A stretch of DNA of 64,000 nt from Pannonibacter carbonis (GTDB lineage Bacteria > Pseudomonadota > Alphaproteobacteria > Rhizobiales > Stappiaceae): assembly GCF_003012935.1 (NCBI RefSeq), contig NZ_PUDR01000016.1:1-64000 (forward strand). Direction: 5' to 3'. The translations under genes and the position numbers were made by a program. The notes under the pieces are model-generated. The model did not search any database and was not told the DNA's origin. It was given only the letters and a program-made list of their open reading frames with translations. Numbering within the stretch: position 1 is the first letter of the stretch; each line of letters starts with the position of its first letter. Positions 38,639 through 48,230 of the stretch are shown piece after piece.

Positions 38639-39232
38639 ATGCGCAAGATGATCGGCCTTCTGGCCACCTGTATTCTTCTGGCCGGCACAGCGGCCGCCAG
38701 CGCCCAGGCGGGCCGCTTCTATGATCCGGTGACCCGGCAGTGGGAGAGTTTTGGACCGGGCACAGGCTCTGGCCGCTCGCCGATCGCGCGCGAGATGGTG
38801 AACTATTCCGGTCCCCATGCACCGGGCACCATCGTCGTCGACACCAAGGAGCGCCGTCTCTACCACGTGCGCGAGGGCGGCCGGGCAATGAAATACGGCG
38901 TTGGCGTCGGCAAGGAAGGCATGCAGTGGTCGGGCGTGCACCAGGTAACGCGCAAGGCCGAGTGGCCGGGCTGGACCCCGCCGCCGGCCATGCGCGCCCG
39001 CGAGCGCAAGCAAGGCCGGATCCTGCCCGCGCATATGGTCGGCGGCATCAACAATCCACTCGGCGCCCGCGCGCTCTACATCGGCTCGACGATCTACCGC
39101 ATCCACGGCACAAACCAGCCCTGGACCATCGGATCGGCGGTCTCCTCCGGCTGCATCCGCCTTGCCAACGAGGACGTCGAGCATCTGTACGACAACGTCG
39201 GCATCGGCGCGAAGGTGGTCGTCAAGCGCTGA
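38639..39232 (+). CDS. periplasmic L,D-transpeptidase (YkuD domain)
   Basis: 197 residues from the ATG at 38639 (GGGGAG upstream); an ATG at 38618 would add seven residues before the signal peptide. Signal MRKMIGLLATCILLAGTAAASAQA. YkuD domain with IVVDTKERRLYHV, the catalytic-site IHGTNQPWTIG and SSGCIRLANED, where the Cys is the nucleophile. It makes 3-3 peptidoglycan cross-links or attaches proteins to peptidoglycan. Compact single-domain form common in Hyphomicrobiales, which carry many such genes. Confidence 0.93.
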   Translation: MRKMIGLLATCILLAGTAAASAQAGRFYDPVTRQWESFGPGTGSGRSPIAREMVNYSGPHAPGTIVVDTKERRLYHVREGGRAMKYGVGVGKEGMQWSGVHQVTRKAEWPGWTPPPAMRARERKQGRILPAHMVGGINNPLGARALYIGSTIYRIHGTNQPWTIGSAVSSGCIRLANEDVEHLYDNVGIGAKVVVKR

Positions 39233-39330
39233 TGGCTTCCAGGGGCTAGAGCCCCTGCCTCCCTTGACTGGCCCCGGCTGTGCATCGCCAGAGCCGGGGC
39301 CATTGACGCATCAAACCGGATCCGCACTTC

Positions 39331-39442
39331 GTCGCTCCTGCGCAGGCAGGAGCCTAGTAACCCGCTGAATTGACTATTTTTTGATGCCGGGGCCAAACAA
39401 TCCCTGCCCCGATTACTAGGCTCCTGCCTGCGCAGGAGCAAC
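39331..39442. repeat. dispersed palindromic element, family P2, copy 1
   Basis: Thirty-base inverted arms (39331-39360 and 39413-39442) with one mismatch, around a 52-base centre. The arm core is CTCCTGCGCAGGCAGGAGCC. It lies between the convergent L,D-transpeptidase and DUF971 genes. A second copy is at 56202-56322. Confidence 0.9.
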
Positions 39443-39460
39443 GGGTAAAATTTCCCGGCC

Positions 39461-39820
39461 TCACCGATCCCGCGACAGGCCCTTGGCCTCGAGTTCCGTC
39501 AGATAGACGCCCCAGTGCTTGTCCGGATTGCGGGCGAGGTCGAGGAAATAGGGCCAAGTGTAGATGCCCGTCTGGTGCAGGTCGTCGAAATGCAGGCGGA
39601 CGGCGTAATTGCCCACGGGCTCGACGCTCAGGATCATCACGTCGCGCTTGCCCGGAACCGTGATCTTCTGCGACGGATTATGCCCCTGCACCTCGGCCGA
39701 AGGCGAGCAGACCCTGAGATATTCCGCGCTGTAGTCATGCTTCTCGCCGGTATCAAAGGCGACCGTCAGGGTCTTCTTGTCCTTGGAGAGGCGAAGTTCG
39801 ATGGGCCAGGGCGTGATCAT
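39461..39820 (-). CDS. stand-alone DUF971 (GBBH-like N-terminal) protein
   Basis: 119 residues from the ATG at 39820; the frame runs on to 39901 but the extra residues look random. DUF971 pattern: WPIELRLSKDKKTLTVAFDTGE, LRVCSPSAEVQGH, VPVGNYAV-like EPVGNYAVRLHFDD, and HQTGIYTWPYFLDL. The domain is the N-terminal metal-binding part of gamma-butyrobetaine hydroxylase and also the C-terminal domain of plastid HCF101, an Mrp-type iron-sulfur carrier. Here it is separate, and an Mrp lacking it lies 6 kb away. Possible role in iron-sulfur cluster handling; inferred. Confidence 0.85.
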   Translation of the reverse strand: MITPWPIELRLSKDKKTLTVAFDTGEKHDYSAEYLRVCSPSAEVQGHNPSQKITVPGKRDVMILSVEPVGNYAVRLHFDDLHQTGIYTWPYFLDLARNPDKHWGVYLTELEAKGLSRDR

Positions 39821-39980
39821 GGAGAAAATCCGGAGGCAAGGGGCGGGAGTGCAGCGATGCAAAATCGTCTCAGAACCTAATGTCTTGCGTGCACAGGTCA
39901 AGCACAGCCGCGATATCGCTTGCCAGACATGCGACGCGATATCATTAGTTGCGCACCAGATTTATGCTCGGACCTGCCAG

Positions 39981-41006
39981 ATGCGCTTTGAATCTTTTTC
40001 CCAGAACCTTGAGGATGTCCTTCTCTGGCGCGTGCTGCGCGATGTCGAGGCCGGTTTTTACATTGACGTGGGGGCTTCCCATCCGGTGCAGGATTCCGTT
40101 TCCCTCGGCTTCTATCGCAAGGGCTGGCGCGGCTTCCATGTCGAGCCGCTGCCGGAAATGGCCGCAGCGCTCCGCGCCGCGCGTCCCGGTGACCGGGTGT
40201 TCGAAGTGGCCCTGTCCACCAGCCCGGGCAGCGTCACCTTCCACCGCATTGATGGCACCAGCGGGCTCTCGACAGGCCGGGCGGATGTCGCCGCAGCGCA
40301 TGCCGCAGCCGGTCACAGTGCGGTTGCGCTGACCGTTCCGGCGCTGTCCCTGGCCGAGGTGCTGAATGCCGCCCCCGGCGAGGTGCACTGGCTGAAGATC
40401 GACGTGGAGGGCATGGAACAGGACGTGCTGGCGAGCTGGGGCACCTCGCCCGTGCGCCCGTGGGTCGTGGCCATCGAGACAACCGTCCACAGCGAGGGGT
40501 CTGTCGCCGAAAACGAGGTGGACCGGCAGCTGCAGGATCTTGGCTACACAGCGATGCAGTTTGACGGGCTCAACCGCTTCTACCTGCATCAGACCCGCCG
40601 CGAGCTGGCCGACCGGTTTGGCCTTGGTGCCAATGTGTTCGACGATTTCATCTGGTACGGCGGTGGTGCCAGCGTGGCCCTGTCGCGCCTGGCCGCCCGC
40701 GCCACTGGCCTTGCCACGCTGGCGCAGATGGTGCTGACCGGCCAGCTGCCGGAAGGGTCGGCACCGGCGGGGGCACCACGCAGCGAAGCGGAGATCCGCG
40801 CGGCCTACCGGCTTGTGCTCGGGCGCGAACCCGAGAGCCTTGCAGCGATGCAACCGCATTTTGCCCAGCCCGACTTCTGGAGCCTTGCGCGCACTTTCGC
40901 CACCTCGGCCGAATTCGACGTCATCGGCCAGGAGGCGCGGGACCTCGCCGCGCTGCTGGATTTCCGCATTCCGGCGGACATCGCCCGCACACAGGCGGCG
41001 GAATAG
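39981..41006 (+). CDS. FkbM-family methyltransferase with C-terminal DUF4214-like half repeat
   Basis: 341 residues from the ATG at 39981; the frame opens at 39777 but the family N-terminus (SFSQNLEDVLLWR) begins here. SAM-binding fold with GFYIDVGASHP (27-37), FHVEPLPE (52-59) and LKIDVEGME (138-146). FkbM enzymes O-methylate sugars or lipids, often in surface polysaccharides. Residues 271-316 (AYRLVLGREPES ... ATSAEF) resemble one half of the DUF4214 repeat seen in the two secreted proteins of this window. Divergent from the DUF971 gene. Confidence 0.88.
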   Translation: MRFESFSQNLEDVLLWRVLRDVEAGFYIDVGASHPVQDSVSLGFYRKGWRGFHVEPLPEMAAALRAARPGDRVFEVALSTSPGSVTFHRIDGTSGLSTGRADVAAAHAAAGHSAVALTVPALSLAEVLNAAPGEVHWLKIDVEGMEQDVLASWGTSPVRPWVVAIETTVHSEGSVAENEVDRQLQDLGYTAMQFDGLNRFYLHQTRRELADRFGLGANVFDDFIWYGGGASVALSRLAARATGLATLAQMVLTGQLPEGSAPAGAPRSEAEIRAAYRLVLGREPESLAAMQPHFAQPDFWSLARTFATSAEFDVIGQEARDLAALLDFRIPADIARTQAAE

Positions 41007-41035
41007 ACCCATCCGGTGGCTACGCGCGGGTAAGT

Positions 41036-42487
41036 CTATTCGGCCGCGACGCCACCTGCCTCTTTAACGGCTTCATAGCCGGCGAGCGCTGCCGCGCGGG
41101 CGGCGGCGTGATCGACGATCGGGCGGGGATAGGTCTTGCCCAGCACGACACCAGCCGCCTTCAGCACCCGGTCCGGTGCCTCGAAAGGGGCGTGCAGGAA
41201 CTCGTTCGGCAGCCGCGCCAGTTCCGGGCACCAGCGCCGGACATAGACCCCGTCCGGATCGAACTTCTGCCCCTGCCCGACGGGTGCAAAGATGCGGAAG
41301 TAAGGCGCGGCATCAGCGCCGCTGCCGGCCACCCACTGCCAGCTGGCCGAATTGTTGGCAAGGTCCGCATCCAGCAGCGTGTCGCGGAACCAGGCCTCGC
41401 CGTGCCGCCAGTCGAGCCTGAGATGCTTGATCAGGAAGGAGGCGACCAGCATGCGCACCCGGTTGTGCATGTAGCCGGTGGCCCAGAGTTCCCGCATGCC
41501 CGCATCCACCATGGGATAGCCGGTCATGCCGCGCTGCCAGGCCTTCAGGTCGGCCTCGCTTTCGCGCCAGGGATAGGCATCGAAGGCAGGCTTCCAGTTC
41601 TTCGCAGGCAAGGTCGGGAAGTGATAGAGCAAGTGATAGGCAAACTCGCGCCAGCCGATCTCGGACAGGAATTTCTCGCCGTCCTTGGCAAGCGCGGGAT
41701 GCATGTCGGTGTAGAGCCGGGTTGCGGCCCAGACCTGGCGCGGCGAGATCTCGCCGAAATGCAGATGCGGTGACAGGCGAGAGACATTGGGAAGGTCCGG
41801 GCGATTGCGGAGCTCGCCATAGCCTTTCAGCCCCTCCTCGAGGAACGTGCCAAGCAGCGCACTGGCCCCGGCCTCGCCCGGCTGCCACAGGTCCAGCCAT
41901 CCAGCCGCCCAATCGGGCTTGCTCGGCGTCAGGCCAAAGCTGTCCAGGGGCCGGCCCAGCCCGTCCGGGCTGACAAGACGGCCACTGGGGCGCGGCAGGG
42001 GCGCCGCGACTGGCCGGGTCAGGGCCGCCCGCCAGAAGGGCGAATAGACCTTGAACGGGCCGCCGGTCTTGGTTTCCACGTCCCAGGGTTCATGCAACAG
42101 GCTGGCGTTGAAGCTGCGCGCGCTGAGGCCATCGGCGCTGAACCGGGTCTTCAGGTGCTTGTCGCGGGCAATCGCATGCGGCTCGTAGCAGCGGTTCCAG
42201 TGGATCGCCGTTGCGCCGCTTTGCGCCACCGCCCGTTCCAGCGCCGTTTCGGCTGGCCCTTCCATCACCACGAGGCGTCCGCCGAGGGCACCAAGGGTCG
42301 CATCCAGGGCCTTGAGGCTGTGGTGCAGCCACCAGTGGCTCGCCCCGGTCATGGGATGGCTGTCTGCGGCCTGCTCCGGCGTTTCGACAATGTAGACAGG
42401 CAGCACCGGGCCATTGGCAAACGCTTCGGCAAGTGCGGGGTTGTCGGCAAGGCGCAGGTCCTGGCGGAACCAGACGATGGTGGTCAT
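41036..42487 (-). CDS. phrB: deoxyribodipyrimidine photolyase (class I cryptochrome/photolyase)
   Basis: 483 residues from the ATG at 42487. N-terminal antenna domain [19 protein letters not shown]-terminal FAD domain with [34 protein letters not shown], the active-site LADNNSA-type [15 protein letters not shown] and [10 protein letters not shown]. It repairs UV pyrimidine dimers with blue light. The pattern is that of CPD class I enzymes; 6-4 or cryptochrome function cannot be excluded. It is divergent from moaA with a 170-base gap and convergent with the FkbM gene. Confidence 0.95.
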   Translation of the reverse strand: MTTIVWFRQDLRLADNPALAEAFANGPVLPVYIVETPEQAADSHPMTGASHWWLHHSLKALDATLGALGGRLVVMEGPAETALERAVAQSGATAIHWNRCYEPHAIARDKHLKTRFSADGLSARSFNASLLHEPWDVETKTGGPFKVYSPFWRAALTRPVAAPLPRPSGRLVSPDGLGRPLDSFGLTPSKPDWAAGWLDLWQPGEAGASALLGTFLEEGLKGYGELRNRPDLPNVSRLSPHLHFGEISPRQVWAATRLYTDMHPALAKDGEKFLSEIGWREFAYHLLYHFPTLPAKNWKPAFDAYPWRESEADLKAWQRGMTGYPMVDAGMRELWATGYMHNRVRMLVASFLIKHLRLDWRHGEAWFRDTLLDADLANNSASWQWVAGSGADAAPYFRIFAPVGQGQKFDPDGVYVRRWCPELARLPNEFLHAPFEAPDRVLKAAGVVLGKTYPRPIVDHAAARAAALAGYEAVKEAGGVAAE

Positions 42488-42657
42488 GGGGGGCTCTGAT
42501 TGCTGCAGGTCGGTTAGACGTGCGCGTGATACGCTTGTGCGACAGTTCAGGATCACCTGCCAGCACAGCCCTTGCCCGGCGGCAAAAATGCAATATGTTT
42601 GGTGGAATAGAACGACGTGACCCCGGGATCGACGCCCCCGGCATGAGGGAGAGACGC

Positions 42658-43716
42658 ATGGAGGAGATCATCCTGCCACGAGCCGTGCCGTCCTTTGCGA
42701 CGCCCCAGCCGGCTGTCCGTCCCCGGATGATCGACCCCTTCGGCCGCACCGTGTCCTATTTGCGCGTTTCGGTCACCGACCGCTGCGATTTCCGCTGCGT
42801 CTACTGCATGGCGGAAGACATGACCTTCCTGCCCAAGCGCGAGATCCTGACGCTTGAGGAACTGGACCGGCTCTGCGCTGCCTTTATTGCCAAGGGCGTC
42901 GGCAAGCTTCGCCTGACCGGCGGCGAGCCGCTGGTGCGCAAGGGCATCCTTGACCTGATCCGTTCCCTCTCGCGGCATCTGAAATCCGGCGCTCTCGAGG
43001 AGCTGACGTTGACCACCAACGGCTCGCAGCTCGCCCGCTATGCCGGCGAGCTGGCGGAGGCTGGCGTTCGGCGCATCAACGTCTCTCTCGATACGCTCGA
43101 TCCAGACCGCTTCCGCGCCATCACCCGCTGGGGCGATTTCGGCAAGGTCATGGACGGCATCCGCGCCGCGCAGGAGGCCGGTATTGCGGTCAAGCTCAAC
43201 ATGGTGGCGCTGAAGGGCGTCAACGAGGACGAGATCGTCCCGATGCTCGAGTGGGCCCATGCCGAGGGTCACGATCTCACGCTGATCGAAACCATGCCCA
43301 TGGGCGACATCGACGGCGACCGCACGGACCAGTACCTGCCGCTGAGCCTGGTTCGGGCCCGTCTGGCCGAACGCTTCACCCTGACGGATATCCCGTACAA
43401 GACCAGCGGCCCGGCCCGCTACATGCAGGTCGAAGAAACCGGCGGCCGCATCGGCTTCATCACGCCGATGACGCATAACTTCTGCGAAAGCTGCAACCGG
43501 GTGCGCGTCACCTGCACCGGCATGCTCTATATGTGCCTTGGCCAGGACGACAGCGCCGACCTGCGCGCGGCCTTGCGCGCTTCGGAGGGCGATGAGCTGA
43601 TCGCACGGGCCATCGACGAGGCCATCGGCCGCAAGCCCAAGGGGCATGATTTCATCATCGACCGGCGGACAAAAAGACCGGCCGTCGCCCGCCACATGAG
43701 CGTCACCGGCGGCTGA
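42658..43716 (+). CDS. moaA: GTP 3',8-cyclase MoaA, molybdenum cofactor synthesis
   Basis: 352 residues from the ATG at 42658, with GAGGGAGA upstream; the frame extends to 42433 without family sequence. Radical SAM cluster Cys43, Cys47, Cys50 (CDFRCVYC), GGEP (88-91), second cluster Cys276, Cys279, Cys293, and the terminal Gly-Gly that family members need for activity. It makes 3',8-cH2GTP, the first step to molybdopterin. The mobA-moeA fusion at 48935 is the late step of the same pathway. It ends directly against the convergent MFS gene (zero-base gap). Confidence 0.96.
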   Translation: MEEIILPRAVPSFATPQPAVRPRMIDPFGRTVSYLRVSVTDRCDFRCVYCMAEDMTFLPKREILTLEELDRLCAAFIAKGVGKLRLTGGEPLVRKGILDLIRSLSRHLKSGALEELTLTTNGSQLARYAGELAEAGVRRINVSLDTLDPDRFRAITRWGDFGKVMDGIRAAQEAGIAVKLNMVALKGVNEDEIVPMLEWAHAEGHDLTLIETMPMGDIDGDRTDQYLPLSLVRARLAERFTLTDIPYKTSGPARYMQVEETGGRIGFITPMTHNFCESCNRVRVTCTGMLYMCLGQDDSADLRAALRASEGDELIARAIDEAIGRKPKGHDFIIDRRTKRPAVARHMSVTGG

Positions 43717-44955
43717 TCAGTCGCTGCGCCGTTCCAGCATCGCGGCCGCCACCACGGCCACCAGCGTCATCACGACGCAAACCCCCATGACCGCTGCAAG
43801 CGGCCAGGTGGTTGCCGGATACATGCCGTCGGACAGCAGGAACGCAACCAGCGCCGACGAGACAGCGCCCAGCCCGATCTGCATGCTGCCGACGAGGCCC
43901 GAGGCCGCGCCTGCCAGATCCGGACGCACGCTGACAGCCCCGGCAATCGCGCTCGGCAGGCACAGCCCGTTGCCAAGTCCCACCAGCAGCATGGGCAGGA
44001 ACAGCGACAGCGGATGCACCACGCCAGCGCCAAACAGCGCTGCAACCAGCACGACGGCAATGAGCGGCATCAGCGATCCGGCGGTGATCATCCGGATCAC
44101 GCCGATGCGCTGCGCGTAACGGCCGGACAGGCCGTTGCCGACGATGTAACCGGCCGCGACCAGCATGAAGTAGAGCCCCATGACGACGGGCGACATGCCC
44201 AGAACCGAGGCCGCGATGAAGGGAGCGCCGCCCAGGAAGGCGAAATAGACCGAGGACGTGAACATCGAGGTCGCGGCATAGGCCCAGAACAGCCGCTCGG
44301 AGCCCAGCGCCCGGTAGCTGGCGACGAGCCCGCCAAAGCCCTGCCCGCGCGTGCGGTTGTGGTGCGTCTCGTGCAGGTCGAACCAGGCCGCCACCAGAAT
44401 GATCACGCCAATGGCCAGCATCAGATAGAACCCGCCCTGCCAGCCGAAGTGCCCGTCGAGAGCACCGCCGATGGCGGGGGCAAACATCGGCCCGACGGCC
44501 ATGCCCATGGTGACGTAGCCGATCATGCTGGCGGCACGTTCCCGTTCAAACAGATCGCGCACGATGGCCCTGCCGAGCACCAGCCCGGCGCAGCCGCCCA
44601 TGGCCTGGATGATGCGGCCGGCGATCAGGGTGTTGATGTCGGGCGCTGCAAGGCAGATGAGCGTCCCGACCACGAACACGGCCATCCCGCCGATGACCAC
44701 CGGACGGCGGCCATAACGGTCAGACAAAGGCCCGAGGAAAATCTGCGTGACGCCCACGGCGGCCATGTACAGCGACATGGTCAGCTGCACCTGCGCCGAA
44801 GTCGTGTTGAAGGCCGCGATCATCCCTGCCAGCGACGGCAGATAGATGTTCAGCGCCAGCGGATTGACGGTCGAAATGGCGACCAGGATCGCCATTGACG
44901 GCCGCGGCAGCGGCTGGTCAGCAGGCTCTCCGGATTTCTGCATCTGCTGGTTCAT
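43717..44955 (-). CDS. Bcr/CflA-type MFS drug exporter
   Basis: 412 residues from the ATG at 44955 (AGG eight bases upstream); a GTG at 44982 is possible. Twelve hydrophobic helices. The MFS loop GPLSDRYGRRPVV lies between helices 2 and 3, and the N-terminal NIYLPSLAGM segment is typical of Bcr/CflA drug:proton antiporters (chloramphenicol, bicyclomycin, other drugs). Substrate unknown. Same strand as the downstream-facing EamA and mrp genes but separated from EamA by 60 bases. Confidence 0.9.
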   Translation of the reverse strand: MNQQMQKSGEPADQPLPRPSMAILVAISTVNPLALNIYLPSLAGMIAAFNTTSAQVQLTMSLYMAAVGVTQIFLGPLSDRYGRRPVVIGGMAVFVVGTLICLAAPDINTLIAGRIIQAMGGCAGLVLGRAIVRDLFERERAASMIGYVTMGMAVGPMFAPAIGGALDGHFGWQGGFYLMLAIGVIILVAAWFDLHETHHNRTRGQGFGGLVASYRALGSERLFWAYAATSMFTSSVYFAFLGGAPFIAASVLGMSPVVMGLYFMLVAAGYIVGNGLSGRYAQRIGVIRMITAGSLMPLIAVVLVAALFGAGVVHPLSLFLPMLLVGLGNGLCLPSAIAGAVSVRPDLAGAASGLVGSMQIGLGAVSSALVAFLLSDGMYPATTWPLAAVMGVCVVMTLVAVVAAAMLERRSD

Positions 44956-45015
44956 GCGAATGACCTGACTGCGGGGCGCCACATGGGCCGCCCGTCCTTG
45001 TTCGGCACGCCCGGC

Positions 45016-45906
45016 TCAGCGCGGTTGTTCTGATCGGGCAAGCTGAGCCACACGCCGTTCGCGCAGCACCGTGTAGATGCCGGTCGCGACCACGATGGCG
45101 GTGCCCAGCAGCGTCAGGGCATCGGGAACATCACCCCAGACAAAGTAGCCGATCATGATCGCCCAGACGATGATCGAATAGCGGAACGGCGAGACCAGAG
45201 AGATGTCACCGATGCGCATGGCAACGATCAGCAGGACATATCCGGCGAGCAGGCAGGCGGCGGCCGCGGCCAGATAGGCCAGATCAACCAGGGTCATCGG
45301 CTCCCAGCCCTCGACGCCGACCACACCAAAACCGAGCAGCAGCACGCCGGCACAGGTGACCAGCGTAACGCCGAAGGTCGGCACTTCAACAGGCATCATC
45401 CGGGTCGTCAGGTCGCGCAGCACCATGAAGAGGATGCCGACGAGGGCCAGGATCGACCACTGGTCAAAGCCTTCGACACCGGGGCGCACGATGATGAGGA
45501 CGCCGGCAAACCCAACGCCGATGGCGGTCCAGCGCCGCCAGCCGACAGGCGCGCCGAGGAAGATCGCGGCGGCACCCGTCACCATCAGCGGCAACACCTG
45601 CAGGATCGCGGTAATGTTGGCGATGGGCATATGCATCAACGCGATGAGATAGCACAGCGTTGCCCCCACCTCGCCCAGCGCGCGCAGGAACACCATCCAG
45701 TTCGCCAAATGGCGGAATTCGCGGTGCACGCCGGTCGCATAGGACAGGATGATGATCATGATGATTGCGATCAGGCCGCGCACCACGATGATCTGGCCGA
45801 GCTGGACCGTCTCGTAGACGATCTTGACCAATGCGTCGTTGCCGATGAAAGCAGCCATCGCCACCAGCATCGCCAAAATGGCCTTGCCATTTTCCTTGAG
45901 GTCCAC
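45016..45906 (-). CDS. EamA/DMT-superfamily transporter
   Basis: 296 residues if started at the GTG at 45906, where AGGA lies eight bases upstream. The open frame reaches a TTG at 46032, but the added residues are basic, Pro-rich and unlike the family. Ten hydrophobic helices in two EamA repeats, with the first repeat ending VGFAGVLIIVRPG, a common signature. These are exporters of amino acids or metabolites (RhaT/YdcZ/SAM-type); substrate unknown. Confidence 0.88.
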   Translation of the reverse strand: MDLKENGKAILAMLVAMAAFIGNDALVKIVYETVQLGQIIVVRGLIAIIMIIILSYATGVHREFRHLANWMVFLRALGEVGATLCYLIALMHMPIANITAILQVLPLMVTGAAAIFLGAPVGWRRWTAIGVGFAGVLIIVRPGVEGFDQWSILALVGILFMVLRDLTTRMMPVEVPTFGVTLVTCAGVLLLGFGVVGVEGWEPMTLVDLAYLAAAAACLLAGYVLLIVAMRIGDISLVSPFRYSIIVWAIMIGYFVWGDVPDALTLLGTAIVVATGIYTVLRERRVAQLARSEQPR

Positions 45907-46050
45907 GGTCGGATCCTGAAAAGGGAGAAAGCCGCCTGGGGACAGGGCAAATGGCGGCAGGAACCCCTCGCTTTTCCGCGTTTTCGCGGCGTCCGTCAAC
46001 CGGGCTGAACCCGATCGGCGCGGTTTCTTCAATGGATTTAGGCGGGTTCT

Positions 46051-46081
46051 GCGCCCGGACCGGCTGGTCCGGGCGCTTTTT
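46051..46081 (+). terminator. orphan plus-strand intrinsic terminator between eamA and mrp
   Basis: Perfect eleven-base arms GCGCCCGGACC and GGTCCGGGCGC around GGCT, then TTTTT. Both flanking genes run on the minus strand, and no plus-strand gene lies nearby upstream. On the minus strand there is no T-run after the stem. It may end a small plus-strand RNA from 45907-46050 or block antisense transcription. Confidence 0.6.
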
Positions 46082-46107
46082 CCGCAATCGGTTTCAGTCG
46101 AACGGTC

Positions 46108-47271
46108 TCAGTCGAACACGATGGCCGGCGCCGCCCGGCGCACTTCGCCCAGCGGCCGCGACACTTCCGACCAGACCTTTGCCGCGATGTCGCGGTAGAC
46201 AGCGGCATGCGGCCCCGCCGGATCAGCCACGACGATGGGCGTGCCGTTGTCGGAATTGATGCGGATGTCCATGTCGAGCGGCACCTCGCCCAGGAACGGG
46301 ATCTCCAGCCGCTCCGCTTCGGCCCTGGCGCCGCCATGACCGAAGATGTCGTAGCGCTTGCCCGTGTCAGGGGCGACGAAATAGCTCATGTTCTCGACGA
46401 TGCCGAGCACCGGCACGTCGACACGGCGGAACATGTTGAGGCCCTTGCGGGCGTCGATCAGGGCCAGATCCTGCGGCGTCGAGACGATCACGGCCCCCGA
46501 CAGCGGCACCTGCTGCGCCATGGTCAGCTGCGCGTCACCCGTGCCCGGAGGCATGTCGACGACCAGTGCATCCAGCTCGCCCCAGGCCACTTCACGCAGC
46601 ATCTGGGTCAGCGCCGACATGACCATCGGGCCACGCCAGATCATCGGCGTGTCTTCCTCGACCATGAAGCCGATGGACATGACCTTGATGCCATGGGCTT
46701 CCAGCGGCTTCAGGATGCGGCCTTCGACCTGTTCCGGACGGCCCGACACACCAAAGAGACGCGGCACCGAGGGACCATAGATGTCGGCATCCAGCACGCC
46801 GACCCGGAGGCCATTGGCCTTCATGCCCAGCGCGATATTGGCCGTGGTGGTCGACTTGCCGACGCCGCCCTTGCCCGAGGCAACCGCGATGATATGCGCG
46901 ACACCCGGCACGCCCGCCTTGGCCGGACCACCCTGACGCTGGCCTTGCGGCGCAGCCGGGGCGTGGCTGTGGCGCTGTGGAGCGGCTGCGGGCGCGGGTT
47001 GCGGCGCCGGACTGCCCGGCTTGCGCTCGGCCGTCAGGGCGACCATCGCCTTCTCGACACCGGGAACGGACTTGACTGCGCTCTCGGCAGCCTGACGCAG
47101 CGGTTCCATCTCGCGGGCCTGGTCCGCCGGAACCGTAATGGAAAAGGCCACGCGGCCGTCGGAGACAAAGACATCTGACACCAGGCCAAGCGATACGATG
47201 TCGCCTCCGCCTTCCGGTCCGGCTATGCGTCCCAGGCGCTCCAGCACCGCTGCCTTGATTGCATCACTCAT
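46108..47271 (-). CDS. mrp: Mrp/ApbC-type iron-sulfur cluster carrier ATPase
   Basis: 387 residues from the ATG at 47271; a longer frame to 47502 lacks family sequence. N-terminal MIP18/DUF59 domain (about 1-90), a Pro/Ala/Gln-rich linker, and the ParA-like P-loop SGKGGVGKST near residues 130-140, followed by DADIYGPS and DMPPGTGD. The site that is CPxC in E. coli Mrp and HCF101 reads VAPDTG here (near residue 300), so both bridging cysteines are absent. It delivers Fe-S clusters to targets in the cytoplasm. No C-terminal DUF971; a separate DUF971 protein lies at 39461. Confidence 0.93.
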   Translation of the reverse strand: MSDAIKAAVLERLGRIAGPEGGGDIVSLGLVSDVFVSDGRVAFSITVPADQAREMEPLRQAAESAVKSVPGVEKAMVALTAERKPGSPAPQPAPAAAPQRHSHAPAAPQGQRQGGPAKAGVPGVAHIIAVASGKGGVGKSTTTANIALGMKANGLRVGVLDADIYGPSVPRLFGVSGRPEQVEGRILKPLEAHGIKVMSIGFMVEEDTPMIWRGPMVMSALTQMLREVAWGELDALVVDMPPGTGDAQLTMAQQVPLSGAVIVSTPQDLALIDARKGLNMFRRVDVPVLGIVENMSYFVAPDTGKRYDIFGHGGARAEAERLEIPFLGEVPLDMDIRINSDNGTPIVVADPAGPHAAVYRDIAAKVWSEVSRPLGEVRRAAPAIVFD

Positions 47272-47543
47272 CCGTCTACCAGTCCTTGATGTTGGGTGCC
47301 CGGTCTTGCCGCCGGTCGACACGCCTAACCTAGTCTGCCGCGCCCATCCGTCAATCAGGTCATCCACATCAACATGCAAGGCCCCACGCCTTGCCGCAAA
47401 CTGCCGCAGGCTGGGTCGGCTCCCGATCTTTTTGCCACTTCGATCTCGCCCGAGGGGAGTTTTAGCCGCTATGCTGCAGCGTCCGACCGCCATACATCTC
47501 ATTGAACGTCCCAGCCGAATGGCCAGCCGATTGGAATATCCTC

Positions 47544-48230
47544 ATGCCCACAATCCTCATCACCGGTGTCAATCGCGGCATTGGCCTTGCCATCGCCGAA
47601 GCCGCACTTGCCCGTGGCTGGACCGTCGAGGGAAGCTGCCGCAGCCAGGCCCAGGCTGATGCGGTGTCCTTGATACTGGGGCATGGCTTTGAGGCTCATG
47701 TCTTCGACGTCACCGATCACGCCCAGCTCGCCGAGATTGCCGCAAGCCGGACAGGCCCGCTCGATATCCTGATCAACAATGCCGGTATCATCGGCCCGGA
47801 CCCAGAGAATCAGAACGCGCTTTCGATGGATTTTGCCGGCTTCCGGCAGACACTGGAAGTCAACACGCTGGCCCCCCTCGCCGTCGCCCAAGCCTTCCTG
47901 CCGCGGCTGCGCCGGGCCGAAAACGGGCGGATCCTGACCATCTCCAGCCAGATGGCCTGGATGGGCTATGCCAAGTCGGACCGCCTCGCCTATCGGGCCT
48001 CGAAAGCTGCGGTCAACAAGGTGATGCAGTGCCTGGCGACCGACCTGGAACCGGAAGGCATTGCCGTCGGCATCGTCGATCCTGGCTGGGTGCGCACGGA
48101 CATGGGCGGTGACGGTGCTGACCTGCCCGCCAGCGAAGTGGCCAACGGCATCGTTGACCTGGCCGAAAACCTGGACCTGACCCGTACCGGACGCTTTTTC
48201 CGCTGGACCGGCGAGGAGCGTGAGTTCTGA
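47544..48230 (+). CDS. short-chain dehydrogenase, C-factor-like
   Basis: 228 residues from the ATG at 47544 (GGAA upstream). SDR motifs: TGVNRGIG, NNAG, the catalytic Ser in TISSQMA, and YRASK. The sequence pattern resembles the CsgA/C-factor subgroup, whose in vivo substrate is often unknown. Divergent from mrp and upstream of the BLUF gene by 124 bases. It could act on an aromatic or lipid carbonyl, but I would not assign a reaction. Confidence 0.88.
   Translation: MPTILITGVNRGIGLAIAEAALARGWTVEGSCRSQAQADAVSLILGHGFEAHVFDVTDHAQLAEIAASRTGPLDILINNAGIIGPDPENQNALSMDFAGFRQTLEVNTLAPLAVAQAFLPRLRRAENGRILTISSQMAWMGYAKSDRLAYRASKAAVNKVMQCLATDLEPEGIAVGIVDPGWVRTDMGGDGADLPASEVANGIVDLAENLDLTRTGRFFRWTGEEREF

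Noticed and set aside
42488-42657. Molybdenum-cofactor riboswitch upstream of moaA
   Set aside because: The gap is long enough, but I could not fold the conserved pattern by eye; a covariance search would be needed.
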